In this document: one piece after another, positions 8,470 to 17,500 of the stretch
Numbering within the stretch: the stretch's first letter is position 1
Layout of the letters: each line of letters opens with the position of its first letter
DNA from: Bodo saltans
Taxonomy: Eukaryota; Euglenozoa; Kinetoplastea; Eubodonida; Bodonidae
NCBI GenBank assembly: GCA_001460835.1
Contig: CYKH01001117.1
Span: 7,589-63,108 of the forward strand
Direction of reading: 5' to 3'
Length of the DNA: 55,520 nucleotides
Notes under the pieces: generated by a model
Seen by the model: the letters and a program-made list of their open reading frames with translations, nothing else
What the model was told of the DNA's origin: nothing
Databases searched by the model: none
Translations under genes and position numbers: made by a program

Positions 8470-9897
8470 ATGTCCCGCAATCAACAACCCCAACAACCGC
8501 TGCCAACCTTCGGTGGCTCTGGCCGCCGCGCTACACATCTTCCCCAACATGCCCCGAAAAAAATGCGCAAAATGCCACTGTTGCCTCTCATCCGCATAAA
8601 AACGCCCAACCAGCAGGAGTTTCATCACCGATCTGGAGTATCGTGGATGCCTCTAGCGTCACCATGCTCCGGTGCGATGCTGGACTCCTGTCTGAACGAT
8701 TGGCTGCGCAGCACGTCGACGGCCGTCAATGAGCCAAAGCCAAACCTGAAGGTGTCATCCTGGCGATGCCCGCTGTCCCCTGTCGCCAGTGGCTGTGACT
8801 TAGCCGGAATGTGGGGAAGCAACTCAGATTTTGGTGGCTTGAGTGATATGTCCGACGATGGGGGCAGCTCCTCCACATGGGGCTCCCCAGCACGCCAGCT
8901 AAGCAGTATGTTTCCGTCAAGCAATGAGGTCGATGCACCGCTCGCAGAAGAGAAAGAGAAGGTCGTCGTTGACGATCATCGTTGTGCCACACCAACCGAG
9001 GAACTCCCCTTCGCACAAGTTTCTTGCGTTGCTGGCACTTCTGTGAGCGTGCGCGACGACGACGACGACGTCACGATCACTGGTCTTTCACTCGTGACGA
9101 ATGTTTCATGCATGCCACATGGCGCACTTCATGACGTTTCAGACGACGAGTACATTCAGCCGTCTGGACGACCACCCTCGCCACAACCGCCGCAACCCAC
9201 CGCCCCATCGCTGCACAGCTCCACCCAGCACGAGCCATCCGCCCCAGTCACTGCTCGCAAGAATAATCCGTACACTCCTGCTCTTCCCTCGTACCATCTG
9301 AAGCTCGCACCGGCGTGGATGAGTCCTCATGGTCTTCACGCAGCTTCGATCGCCTCTGCTTGCATGCTCAGTGGATGCCCCAGTCGTCCTTTGTTCCTGC
9401 CCTTTTCCAGCGACGTGTTTGCGACGCACGACAACGGCTGCACTAATGGATTCGTCGTTCCGATGGTTGTCAAGCAGTATGCCAGCAACGAATGGCTGCG
9501 CCACGGTGGCGATGCCTTCAACCCACTTATGTGCCTCAACGGTTGCATTGCCGTTTTGTTTGAGGGCACCCCACAATGGAAGCGGCCTGTTGTGGTCGGC
9601 TTTTCTCCTCGGTGGCATCAGAACGCCCACGGCACTTGGTTCCCCTCCGGTCTCCTCTTTATCGATGTTTGGTTTCCAACCGACCTAGGATGTGACTGGA
9701 GTCGTACCGTCGCTGCATTTGCGTCCCGCATGTCGCACTGCTTCCTGATGGACCGCTGCGGTGTGTGGTATGACGCCTCGCGTCTCGCTCTCAGTGCGGT
9801 GCAGCGGCACTACAAGTCGTCCATGAGCCAAGACCAGCGCCACAAACTGACGGATGGGCTTCCGACTGGTGCCCTGACCTTTGAGATGGCCTACTGA
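8470..9897 (+). CDS. 'FLMD' family protein with long acidic-Ser N-terminus (gene 7)
   Basis: A 475-residue protein of unknown function, the most complete of the long-N-terminus type. Residues 1-50 are Gln/Pro-rich and basic. An acidic Ser region follows (SDFGGLSDMSDD near 118; five Asp in a row near 197), then a Pro-rich stretch near 235-265. The C-terminal part contains FLPFSSDVF and VKQYASN (as in gene 6), a ~75-residue insert containing two Trp-rich segments, and the hallmark HCFLMDRCGVWYDAS near residue 422, a helix ending YKSSMS and a GLPTGALTF end at the C-terminus. No membrane segment or signal peptide. The start was chosen from the splice acceptor. Confidence 0.8.
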   Translation: MSRNQQPQQPLPTFGGSGRRATHLPQHAPKKMRKMPLLPLIRIKTPNQQEFHHRSGVSWMPLASPCSGAMLDSCLNDWLRSTSTAVNEPKPNLKVSSWRCPLSPVASGCDLAGMWGSNSDFGGLSDMSDDGGSSSTWGSPARQLSSMFPSSNEVDAPLAEEKEKVVVDDHRCATPTEELPFAQVSCVAGTSVSVRDDDDDVTITGLSLVTNVSCMPHGALHDVSDDEYIQPSGRPPSPQPPQPTAPSLHSSTQHEPSAPVTARKNNPYTPALPSYHLKLAPAWMSPHGLHAASIASACMLSGCPSRPLFLPFSSDVFATHDNGCTNGFVVPMVVKQYASNEWLRHGGDAFNPLMCLNGCIAVLFEGTPQWKRPVVVGFSPRWHQNAHGTWFPSGLLFIDVWFPTDLGCDWSRTVAAFASRMSHCFLMDRCGVWYDASRLALSAVQRHYKSSMSQDQRHKLTDGLPTGALTFEMAY

Positions 9898-10049
9898 TGT
9901 CGTTTTTAAGAAGTATCTTTGACCCCCTTCTACCTTCGCCCTCCCACTTTCGCACATCACTGTCATTGGTCCTCCGATCGAGGACACAATCGACCAACAA
10001 TGTTAAGAAGAGCCGCACAGATTGCGATGGCCGACACAGGATTTTTGTA

Positions 10050-10101
10050 GTTTTGTTTTGTTTTCCTTTTGCTCTCTCGCTCTCACACTTTTTTTTTGCA
10101 G
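10050..10101 (+). promoter_or_regulatory. Strong acceptor-like signal without an assigned gene
   Basis: About 45 bases of T/C-rich sequence end in nine T and GCAG (AG 10100-10101). It is stronger than the acceptor nearer the next gene and could be an alternative acceptor giving a 206-base leader. Confidence 0.6.
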
Positions 10102-10179
10102 ATGATCGCCCGCCAGCGGAAGCTTGACTCCATCGCATTGTTCGGTTGCCGAGTACTTTGCTGGCTTTGCTCATGGTGA
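10102..10179 (+). other. Possible 25-codon mini-ORF or upstream ORF
   Basis: An ATG abuts the acceptor AG exactly and opens a 25-residue frame (starts MIARQRKLDS, ends CWLCSW). It may be a tiny gene, a regulatory upstream frame of the next gene, or chance. No homology is recognised. Confidence 0.25.
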
Positions 10180-10307
10180 TCATGTTATTTGTGTTCGTGT
10201 TTTCATAACAAGATAACATACCTGTGTCGGTGACTCAAATACTTTAATGATTTTTCCTTTCTCATTTTGTTCCTTTATTTTTTTTTGCTGATGTCATTGA
10301 AGGTCGT

Positions 10308-11654
10308 ATGGACGCATCGAGCGTGTATCTTCAGCACCACAAAGTGCCGGAGTTGATCGACAAGCTGGTCCTTCTCTTGGTCAGCGAACAGCCAGCGAAC
10401 GCCAAGCAGTACTTGAAGGAAAAGCTTGAAGAGTTGATCGAGGCACGGTTCGAAGGTGATGCTGCAACACTACTAGACCGCACCCTCCCGCCCCTTAACC
10501 CACGCGCCACTATCCGACCTGTGCTGGTTGCAAAGTTTGCAGGAACTGCTGATGTGTACCGCAAACTGGGAAAGCTTCGCACCAGCTTGGGAGTGTCTCT
10601 AGACGATTGTCTGCGAGGGGGCATTGAGTACCACACCCACGGGGATGCAGCCCTCACACCTGCCAACCCTCCCTACGGGCTGCTGATGGGGGATGGTGAA
10701 TCCTACCAAGCATTCAGTGAAGTCCTTGATGCAACACTGGGTGCACGCATTGGAGGAGCTGGTCTCCAAGGACCTGGCGGAAAAACATTCATGGCGCCAA
10801 AGAGCGAGTTGGGATCAGGGCCCATTACATCTGGGTTTCAATTCCCGGAGAAGTACGTCGTTGGTGCAGGCGTCAAGTTAGCACGTAACATTGCCACATT
10901 TCGCATGTCGTGCTGCACGACGAGAGCTGAGCGTCGTGAGCTCGCTAGAATTGTTCAGGCTGCGTCCCTAAGCGCCTTCCAAGGATCAAGCTCCACCAGC
11001 GGCTCGATCAAAGCCGCAACGCTTGCCGCCACGGATCCGCTCTTGATGGATCTCCGTATTGCACCTGCGATTGCGCCAGAGGACACGGAGCCGTGGCTGC
11101 GCCCTGCCAACATTGAGTGGCCTGATGCCCGGCACTCCTTTGTGTCCCACGATAACGTATTTTTTGTCAACGTCCTTTGTGGAACAGAGCATGTGGAGAT
11201 TGCATCCAAGGCAGTGCGCTCACACGACGTGCGCGACGCATTTGAACGCGTTGCACACGGTGCACGCACACTGGAAGAGGCTCTCCGCAACGAAGACGGT
11301 AAATTAGAGTGGCAGAACAGCCCCAAGTACGGCAACCTCATGTCCAATTTAGACCACCTTTACGGAGGCGGCATGATGGTGCACTTCATCCTCCGACTTC
11401 CTCTTCTCGCAGCACACCCCAACCTTACCGTGGTGCTCAACAAGCTGAAGTTACAGCAAGTACCTGCGCACAACTACACGAAGAGCTGCCAGCACCCTCC
11501 GACGGAGGTCGTTGCGGTGCGCAACAAAACGGATGAGAAGCCGTACTCCGTTATGGAGGCGGACTTGGTGCAATTGTGCTGTGCATCCGTTAGCACATTA
11601 ATTGAACTTGAAGAGGTGCTGCAAACAGGCGGCCATATCGAAGGTAGATACTGA
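10308..11654 (+). CDS. RIIa-domain phosphagen-kinase-like protein, probably catalytically inactive
   Basis: A 448-residue protein. Residues ~8-45 (HHKVPELIDKLVLLLV then QYLKEKLEEL) match the RIIa/DPY-30 dimerisation-docking helix pair found in PKA regulatory subunits and many axonemal proteins. The rest follows the ATP:guanido phosphotransferase (arginine/creatine kinase) fold: an N-terminal domain with LLMGDGESYQAF near 125-140, an alpha/beta domain with ARHSFVSHDNVFFVNV near 271, and a C-terminal end resembling the family. Key residues are missing. The family's CPTNLGT loop with catalytic Cys is replaced by MSNLDHLYGG near 342, and the STRVRxGR arginine pair is replaced by ATFRMSCC near 200. 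The later nucleotide-binding arginines are also not visible. I infer a non-catalytic scaffold or nucleotide sensor, plausibly in the flagellum because of the docking domain. The ATG follows AG 10301-10302 by five bases. Confidence 0.72.
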   Translation: MDASSVYLQHHKVPELIDKLVLLLVSEQPANAKQYLKEKLEELIEARFEGDAATLLDRTLPPLNPRATIRPVLVAKFAGTADVYRKLGKLRTSLGVSLDDCLRGGIEYHTHGDAALTPANPPYGLLMGDGESYQAFSEVLDATLGARIGGAGLQGPGGKTFMAPKSELGSGPITSGFQFPEKYVVGAGVKLARNIATFRMSCCTTRAERRELARIVQAASLSAFQGSSSTSGSIKAATLAATDPLLMDLRIAPAIAPEDTEPWLRPANIEWPDARHSFVSHDNVFFVNVLCGTEHVEIASKAVRSHDVRDAFERVAHGARTLEEALRNEDGKLEWQNSPKYGNLMSNLDHLYGGGMMVHFILRLPLLAAHPNLTVVLNKLKLQQVPAHNYTKSCQHPPTEVVAVRNKTDEKPYSVMEADLVQLCCASVSTLIELEEVLQTGGHIEGRY

Positions 11655-11739
11655 TGATCAAATTCAGAGAGGGACTCTCTTAGAGCCTCTCAATGTTGTT
11701 TTTTTCTTGTGTGATACAAGCCGAGAAATTGTACAATCG

Positions 11740-11756
11740 CTTTTCATTTTTGTCAG
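11740..11756 (+). promoter_or_regulatory. Predicted spliced-leader acceptor, tepsin-like gene
   Basis: CTTTTCATTTTTGTCAG with AG 11755-11756; a second tract with AG lies at 11694-11720. Both exclude the open frame that extends upstream to 11602. Confidence 0.55.
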
Positions 11757-11928
11757 ATCCACCCTCCACATTTGTGTGACGTTTACGGACGCTTCGCTCC
11801 ACACTTCGGTAACACATTTCGTTGTCCTCCTATTGAATTTTGTCGCAAAAAGGAATTGTGCGTTGTTAATTCGCTTATTCACGAGGTCGCAGATCACCCG
11901 AATCAAATTAAAAAGAAACAAACACCAG

Positions 11929-14148
11929 ATGGATAAGAGCCTTCTAAAGCGAGCATTGGAAGATACTGAGGACCCCACTCCCGGGTACATGTTCCGAGAC
12001 ATCGCACAATGGACCTTTATCGACCACAACACACAAACAAAGCTGATTGCATTTCTGATGGATAAGCTTCGCCCAACGGCATCTGTTCATGTTCTCGCCA
12101 AGACGTTGAGGGTGTTGAAGGTTCTGTGCGAGACGGGGCACACCGATTTCCAAAAAGAAATGCAGCGTCGCAGCGATGACCTCAAACAGTTCGCTAGCTA
12201 CCGTGGAAAGCCCGACGCCAAGTTTGGTGACAAGTTGAATGAGAAGGTTCGTGCAACTGCGCGCGAAGCGATCGACGCAGCCTTTTCTCACCGCAAGGAG
12301 ACAAAGGTGCAAGTGTTGAAGGGCCATGGCAGTGATAGCACCTACGAAGAGACCAACACAACATTCACGACCGGCTCGAAGGTGACGTCAGAGTCCAATG
12401 GTTGGTTTGGCGGGAGCAGCGCCGCCCCAGCAGGTGGAAATGCCAACATGGCACCAATGCCGACAACAAATAAATGGGCGGAGCATATGGCCCAGGTGGC
12501 ATCGGGGAAGGGGCCTAGCGTTGCAGGTGCGGGCCCAGGCGTTGTGACGAGCTTCGTCGATGCGGCCAAGACTGGATTCGGCCTTTGGCAAGAAAACGTC
12601 AAGACAACTGAGCAGCTCGTGATGGAAAGCATGAACAACGGGACCGAGTTCCGTCCTGTAGATCTGGGGTTTGGCGGGCAGGGCTTCGGTGGTGGTGCCG
12701 GTGGTGGTGGTCACTCTTCTAGCGCAGGCAGTGGTGCGGGTGGCTGGAAGTTCACCGAGGAGGGTGGCGCAGGTGGTGCTGGAGTCAAGCAGGAGGCGTT
12801 GAAGATCCTGACGCCTTTCCAAGCGGAGGTCGAACGTATCTGCAACTTCAAGAGCACGCCCCAGCGAGTCGAGCTCACGCAGTTCCTCACAGCCATCGAA
12901 GAAATTTCCGATCGCCGCAACTCTAGCGACCTTGAGGAGCTTGGCGAGGTCCTCGATGAGCATCTCCAACAGAAGTATAATTGGCAGCACCGCTTGAATG
13001 CGATGTCAGCAATTGAAGCCCTCCTCCGTCACCAATCGCTCGACGGACGTGAAAGCTTTGAACAGTACTTCAAGGAGAACCCTGAGGACGTCCAACGAAA
13101 TATTCATGTGGTCCAGGGAAGCCTTAAAGAAAAGGCACAAAAGGTGCTAAAGCTCCTTGGTGTCCCAGAAAGAACCAAAGGACAGAATGAGACGTCCGCT
13201 GTTCATCAACCTGCCCAACAAATTTCAGTAGCGACAAACGCGGGAGGATTCTCTTGGGCATCGCCGACGCCCGTTGTGGAGGCTAGCCGTGAGGCATCTG
13301 CTGAGGCGTCCAACGACATTTCTCTAGGTGGCATGACCGTGAAAAGCCGCAGCGCGAAGCCACAGGAGGACAAGACAAAGCTTCGCAAGCGCGCCGCGAT
13401 GAAAGTCGCCGACGAGGATGAGAGTCCTCCAGTAGCGCCACAGCAAGTAGCGAAGCCCGCGCAACAGCAACAGCAGGCTTCATCATCTGCTGGGTGGGGC
13501 AACGATAGTAATGCTACAACAGCAAATTCGTGGGGCAGCTGGGGTGGGGAGCAGACGAGTGCTCAATCCTCGCAAGGGTGGGGCTTTGACGCCCCGGTGG
13601 CTCAGCAACAGCAACAGCAACAACAGCCACAACCTGTAGTACCAGTGCAGCAGCAGCAGCAGCAGCAACAGCAAAAGCCTAAGGACGCACTTGATGACCT
13701 CTTCGGTGGCCCGGCGAATTCTTGGGGAAGCTCTGTTACCCCTCAAGCGACTTCACCGCAGTTGCAACCAGCACCTCAATCAGCGCCCGCCCCTGTCGCG
13801 CCTGCCCCCGCTGCACCAGCACCACCGGCCCCCGGCATCAACATGCAGATGGTTATGCAAATGCAGCAGCAACTTCAAATGATGCTGACGCAGATTAACA
13901 TGAGCGATCCCAACGCAGTTGCTCAGATGCAGGCGTTAATGGCGCAGCAGCAACAGTTGATGGCGATGGTGACTGCCGCGCAGCAACCCGCGGCCGCAGC
14001 AGCTCCACAAGCCAGCCAGCAGCCGGAGGAGGCTGTGGTCCCGCACAGCCACTTTGCAGTGCAAAAGCCACAACCAGCCGCTCCTCCGCTGAACGATAGC
14101 TTTGCCGCCGTTCAACAGGAGATGATGTCAAGGATGAGACCACAGTAA
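11929..14148 (+). CDS. Tepsin-like AP-4 accessory protein (ENTH plus VHS-like domains)
   Basis: A 739-residue adaptor-type protein. Residues 1-130 form an ENTH-like domain (PGYMFRDIAQWTF, then SVHVLAKTLRVLKVLCETG and KVRATAREAIDAAF), closest in pattern to tepsin, the AP-4 coat accessory protein, and plant MTV1. A Gly-rich linker follows (about 245-285), then a second helical domain at ~289-410 (ILTPFQAEVERICNF to KAQKVLKLLGV) that fits the tepsin VHS-like domain. The tail is Gln/Pro/Ala-rich with poly-Gln near 557-583, several GWG/SWG motifs and DDLFGG near 588, which partly resembles the LFxG peptides that bind adaptor ear domains. By family knowledge it should act in trans-Golgi to endosome sorting; ear binding is inferred. 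Start chosen at the Met beginning the ENTH fold. Confidence 0.82.
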   Translation: MDKSLLKRALEDTEDPTPGYMFRDIAQWTFIDHNTQTKLIAFLMDKLRPTASVHVLAKTLRVLKVLCETGHTDFQKEMQRRSDDLKQFASYRGKPDAKFGDKLNEKVRATAREAIDAAFSHRKETKVQVLKGHGSDSTYEETNTTFTTGSKVTSESNGWFGGSSAAPAGGNANMAPMPTTNKWAEHMAQVASGKGPSVAGAGPGVVTSFVDAAKTGFGLWQENVKTTEQLVMESMNNGTEFRPVDLGFGGQGFGGGAGGGGHSSSAGSGAGGWKFTEEGGAGGAGVKQEALKILTPFQAEVERICNFKSTPQRVELTQFLTAIEEISDRRNSSDLEELGEVLDEHLQQKYNWQHRLNAMSAIEALLRHQSLDGRESFEQYFKENPEDVQRNIHVVQGSLKEKAQKVLKLLGVPERTKGQNETSAVHQPAQQISVATNAGGFSWASPTPVVEASREASAEASNDISLGGMTVKSRSAKPQEDKTKLRKRAAMKVADEDESPPVAPQQVAKPAQQQQQASSSAGWGNDSNATTANSWGSWGGEQTSAQSSQGWGFDAPVAQQQQQQQQPQPVVPVQQQQQQQQQKPKDALDDLFGGPANSWGSSVTPQATSPQLQPAPQSAPAPVAPAPAAPAPPAPGINMQMVMQMQQQLQMMLTQINMSDPNAVAQMQALMAQQQQLMAMVTAAQQPAAAAAPQASQQPEEAVVPHSHFAVQKPQPAAPPLNDSFAAVQQEMMSRMRPQ

Positions 14149-14503
14149 AGCACGTCCGAATACCTTCAGTGTGGTGGCTGAGCGATGACAGTGACGCACA
14201 CACAAAAAAGTGACACAATAAAACATCAGCAACAAGAAAACTACAAAATAAATACACAAAAGAGGAGCGATCCTCTTATTATCGCGTGCCACAGATGGCT
14301 TGTGCTGCTGATTCTGGATGTTCAGAGCCCGTTGCTAGAGAGAATGAGGAAAAAAGAAAAATGAACAATGTTGATCGATTTGCATGCCAAAAGACACAGT
14401 TAGTTCCGATCAGTGATGAGATTGCGATTGTTCCGGTTTACTATTTTCCTTTGGTTGCTATTGAAAAAAGTAGAAGGTTCACCACCAACCAACTTAGTAG
14501 AAG
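14149..14503. other. Spacer before the cation channel gene
   Basis: A 73-codon open frame (14286-14507) overlaps the channel start and crosses the splice signal, so it is not called. The pyrimidine tract is at 14429-14462 with AG 14469-14470. Confidence 0.55.
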
Positions 14504-17500
14504 ATGAATCCACTCACTACTTCTGGCGCACCGCAGCCACCACAAAGCGAAACGCTCATGAACTTTGCAATCCCGTCAAGTGATTCCGAAGACGAATTCA
14601 TTTTCGGGCGAAACGATGAGAAACAGGCCGAAGCCGAAATGCTCTCAGAATACACAGATGAAGACTCACTCCACTCAAGTGGTGATGAAATGCTCCCAGT
14701 GGACCACAGACAAGCTCAACGCGACGCACAGCGATCCACTCGAGTCGTCAGTGTGCACGCCACAATGGAGCGAATGGAATCCGACAAGATGAAACGCATC
14801 TTGCAAGACACAGTAGAGGAAGGCCCAACATCCACCGCGGCGGTCGTGGGCATCGATAGCAACACAGCGCACTACTCTGGTGGGAGGGGGCAAAGCGGTG
14901 ATGGGTGGGTCCATGAGATCCCCATCTCTGCCGTTGCACTTCAGTCCTCCTCGTTCTTTGTCATCCCGCCTCGTCAAACCCTTCGCGTTGTCTTGTACAA
15001 CTTAATCCACCACTGGCTTTTTGAGGTGTATCTAATTCTCCTCATTGTAGGGTATGCCATCTTTCAGGCGTGCTGGGTGCGGTCAGGCAAAGAGTTCCAG
15101 CGGCCACCGTTTGCACTGTGGGTGGACGTGTTTTACTTCATTCTCGGTGGGTTGAACTTGAACGACCAAGAGGGGTTCGGCAACTACACGTCGATTCGTC
15201 TGCTCCGAGTGATCAGGTCATGCGCACTTATCAAGCGCCCCGTTTCCATGAAGCTGTTTGCACGAACCTTTCTTCGTTCGTCGCGTGCGGTGCTTCATGT
15301 TCTCGCCATCTTAGCAATCGTTTTTTTTTTATCTCGGCGTTATCATTCTCGGCGGGTTGAACTTGAACGACCAAGAGGGGTTTGGCAACTACACGTCGAT
15401 TCGCCTGCTCCGAGTGATCAGGTCGTGCGCACTTATCAAGCGCCCCGTTTCCATGAAGCTCTTTGCGCGAACCTTTCTTCGTTCATCGCGTGCGGTGCTT
15501 CATGTTCTCGCCATCTTAGCAATCGGACTGTTGTTTTTCGCACTTCTTGGCACTCAAATCTTTGCGGGTGCGCTGCGGTTCCATTGCGTCCAAGTGTTTC
15601 CTAATGGAACCACCCTCGTAGACTACCCTGAACAACTGTGCAGTCCTGAGGCCACCTTCTGGGAGAATACCACAACGCCAACAGGAACATTATGGGGCCA
15701 TGCATGCCCCGCAACTCACGAATGCGTTGCCTCGTCGCGGTCACCCAATTTAGATTACTTTCACTTTGACAACATCGGCTTCGCGCTTCTGGCGACGTTT
15801 CAAATTAGTACCAATCAAGGCTGGTCATTTATGCTGCGGGGAACGAACGACACCGTCAACGTTGTCTCGTTTTTGTGGTACATGACGCTCATCATTTGCC
15901 TCTCGTGGTTCTTGCCGGGACTTATTCTTGGCATTTTCATGGAGAGGGCGGACAAAACACGCGGTGAGTATGTTGCGGCTCAAATCAAGAAGTACGATGA
16001 GATGTGCCGAGAACGCCGTTTCGACGCCATCCGCGCCGCACCCATCAGCAGCCGCGTAGCCCCAACAGAGGATGCGGAAGAAGGTTCGGACGAGCAGCAG
16101 AACGCGATTGAGCGAGGAGAAGGAGGCCAACCAACCGACGACGCGAAGACGCAGATTAGTGCATCAGGCTCCTCCAACAATCGTGCCAACTCCGACGGCA
16201 TCTCTCGTACCTCACGGAAACTCACGTCTGCCGCGTCACACCGTAAGTCCGGGGAGTCAAACAGTGAGAGTGGTTTCAATGAGGCTAAGGACTGGTCATC
16301 GGAGATGCGCCTGCAATTGCACCTGTCGTTGACTCGCAACCGCGGGATCGCAGAAACGGCGGAGGCGAGCAAATCCGCGAACAAGCGCGCCAGTTCAGCT
16401 TCGTCATCGAATCGTCAGGCAGGTGGATCAAGAATTCACCAATCTTCCGTTAGCAACAGCAGCAGTCGCCCCGGAACTGCTCAGTCACGAGCGGAGTCTC
16501 ATTCTCAACTTCGCACCGGCAGTGCCCCAGCTCGTGGCGTGCATGATTCCTCCTACCATCGTCGCAGCAGTGGAAGTGAGTTCGCGTTCCTTGATCCTGA
16601 TGTAAGACGAAGGGAACTAGAAGCTCGTCAGAGCCATGTATCTGCAAGCCGCGGTGCAACACCAGAGGCTGCCCGCCCATCCACAGGGCACTCACTCTTT
16701 GCCGTGGAGCGACTTGGCGGCAACTCATTAGTCACTTCCCCGGTTGCTCGTGAACAAAGCCGCCCGGCATCTGGCTCCACTGCGCCCCCATCGCTGCGCA
16801 ATCCAGAGCACGCAAGCGTGGAACGGAAAGATGAGTTTGATGCTCTGGGTGCTCTTGGCACAGAGCCAAACACCTCTGGAATCGTTCGCCCCGGTACTGC
16901 AGGGAGCGTCAAGTCGAGAAATGGTGGAGGCCGCTATGGACAGCAGGACACGTTCTCCGTGTCTGAGGCGGACCCTGTGAAGCCTCAACGCGCCTCAGTG
17001 GGAGCCGGTGAGCTTCCTAGTGCTGACCAGATCGAGGATGAAGATCTCCCAGCCCCACCAGCGGCACCAGTGGCGCCCCCGATTGAGGCCCCAGAGGGTT
17101 TCGAGGTCATTGTCGTTCCTGACCCTGAGGGGGGAGATCTCACAGACGCCACAACATGCAAACGTGCCTGGGAGTCCATGCGTTGCATTGTGCACATGTT
17201 CACCGAGGGCTACCCTCGTATTGTTGGTCAATACCTCCACGATTGCCGCATCGCCAAGAATCATGGCCGCACGCTCGACTTTGGTTTCCAGAGTATTCAT
17301 GAAGTAGAACTTGAGGATGCCATGAGGGCCCACAAGAAAAAGCAAAACCGATCCCGCCAACAACAATCGATCAACAACGAGGACGCGATGTTCGATGACT
17401 TCGAGGATGAACAGCAATTGAAATTAACGCCGCACCGCATGGCCCAAAGCATCGCAGACAACGTTGAGCCCACTTGGTACAACTACGTCCTCGTGGCCGT

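Larger units (their letters stand above)
9898..10307. other. Spacer with two acceptors, before the phosphagen-kinase-like gene
   Basis: It contains two pyrimidine/AG signals, one at 10050-10101 and one at 10250-10302. The first is followed at once by a 25-codon open frame. Confidence 0.6.

Noticed and set aside
11602-11928. N-terminal extension of the tepsin-like protein overlapping the previous gene
   Set aside because: It overlaps the end of the upstream gene, crosses two acceptor-like signals, and the ENTH fold begins exactly at the Met of 11929.
14286-14507. 73-codon forward frame before the channel
   Set aside because: It covers the pyrimidine tract and AG of the channel gene, overlaps its start and has no recognisable feature.
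15321-15343. Cis-spliced intron as explanation for the channel frame break
   Set aside because: The 23-base stretch is too short, has no splice-site pattern at both ends, and the flanking 182-base duplication explains the break better.
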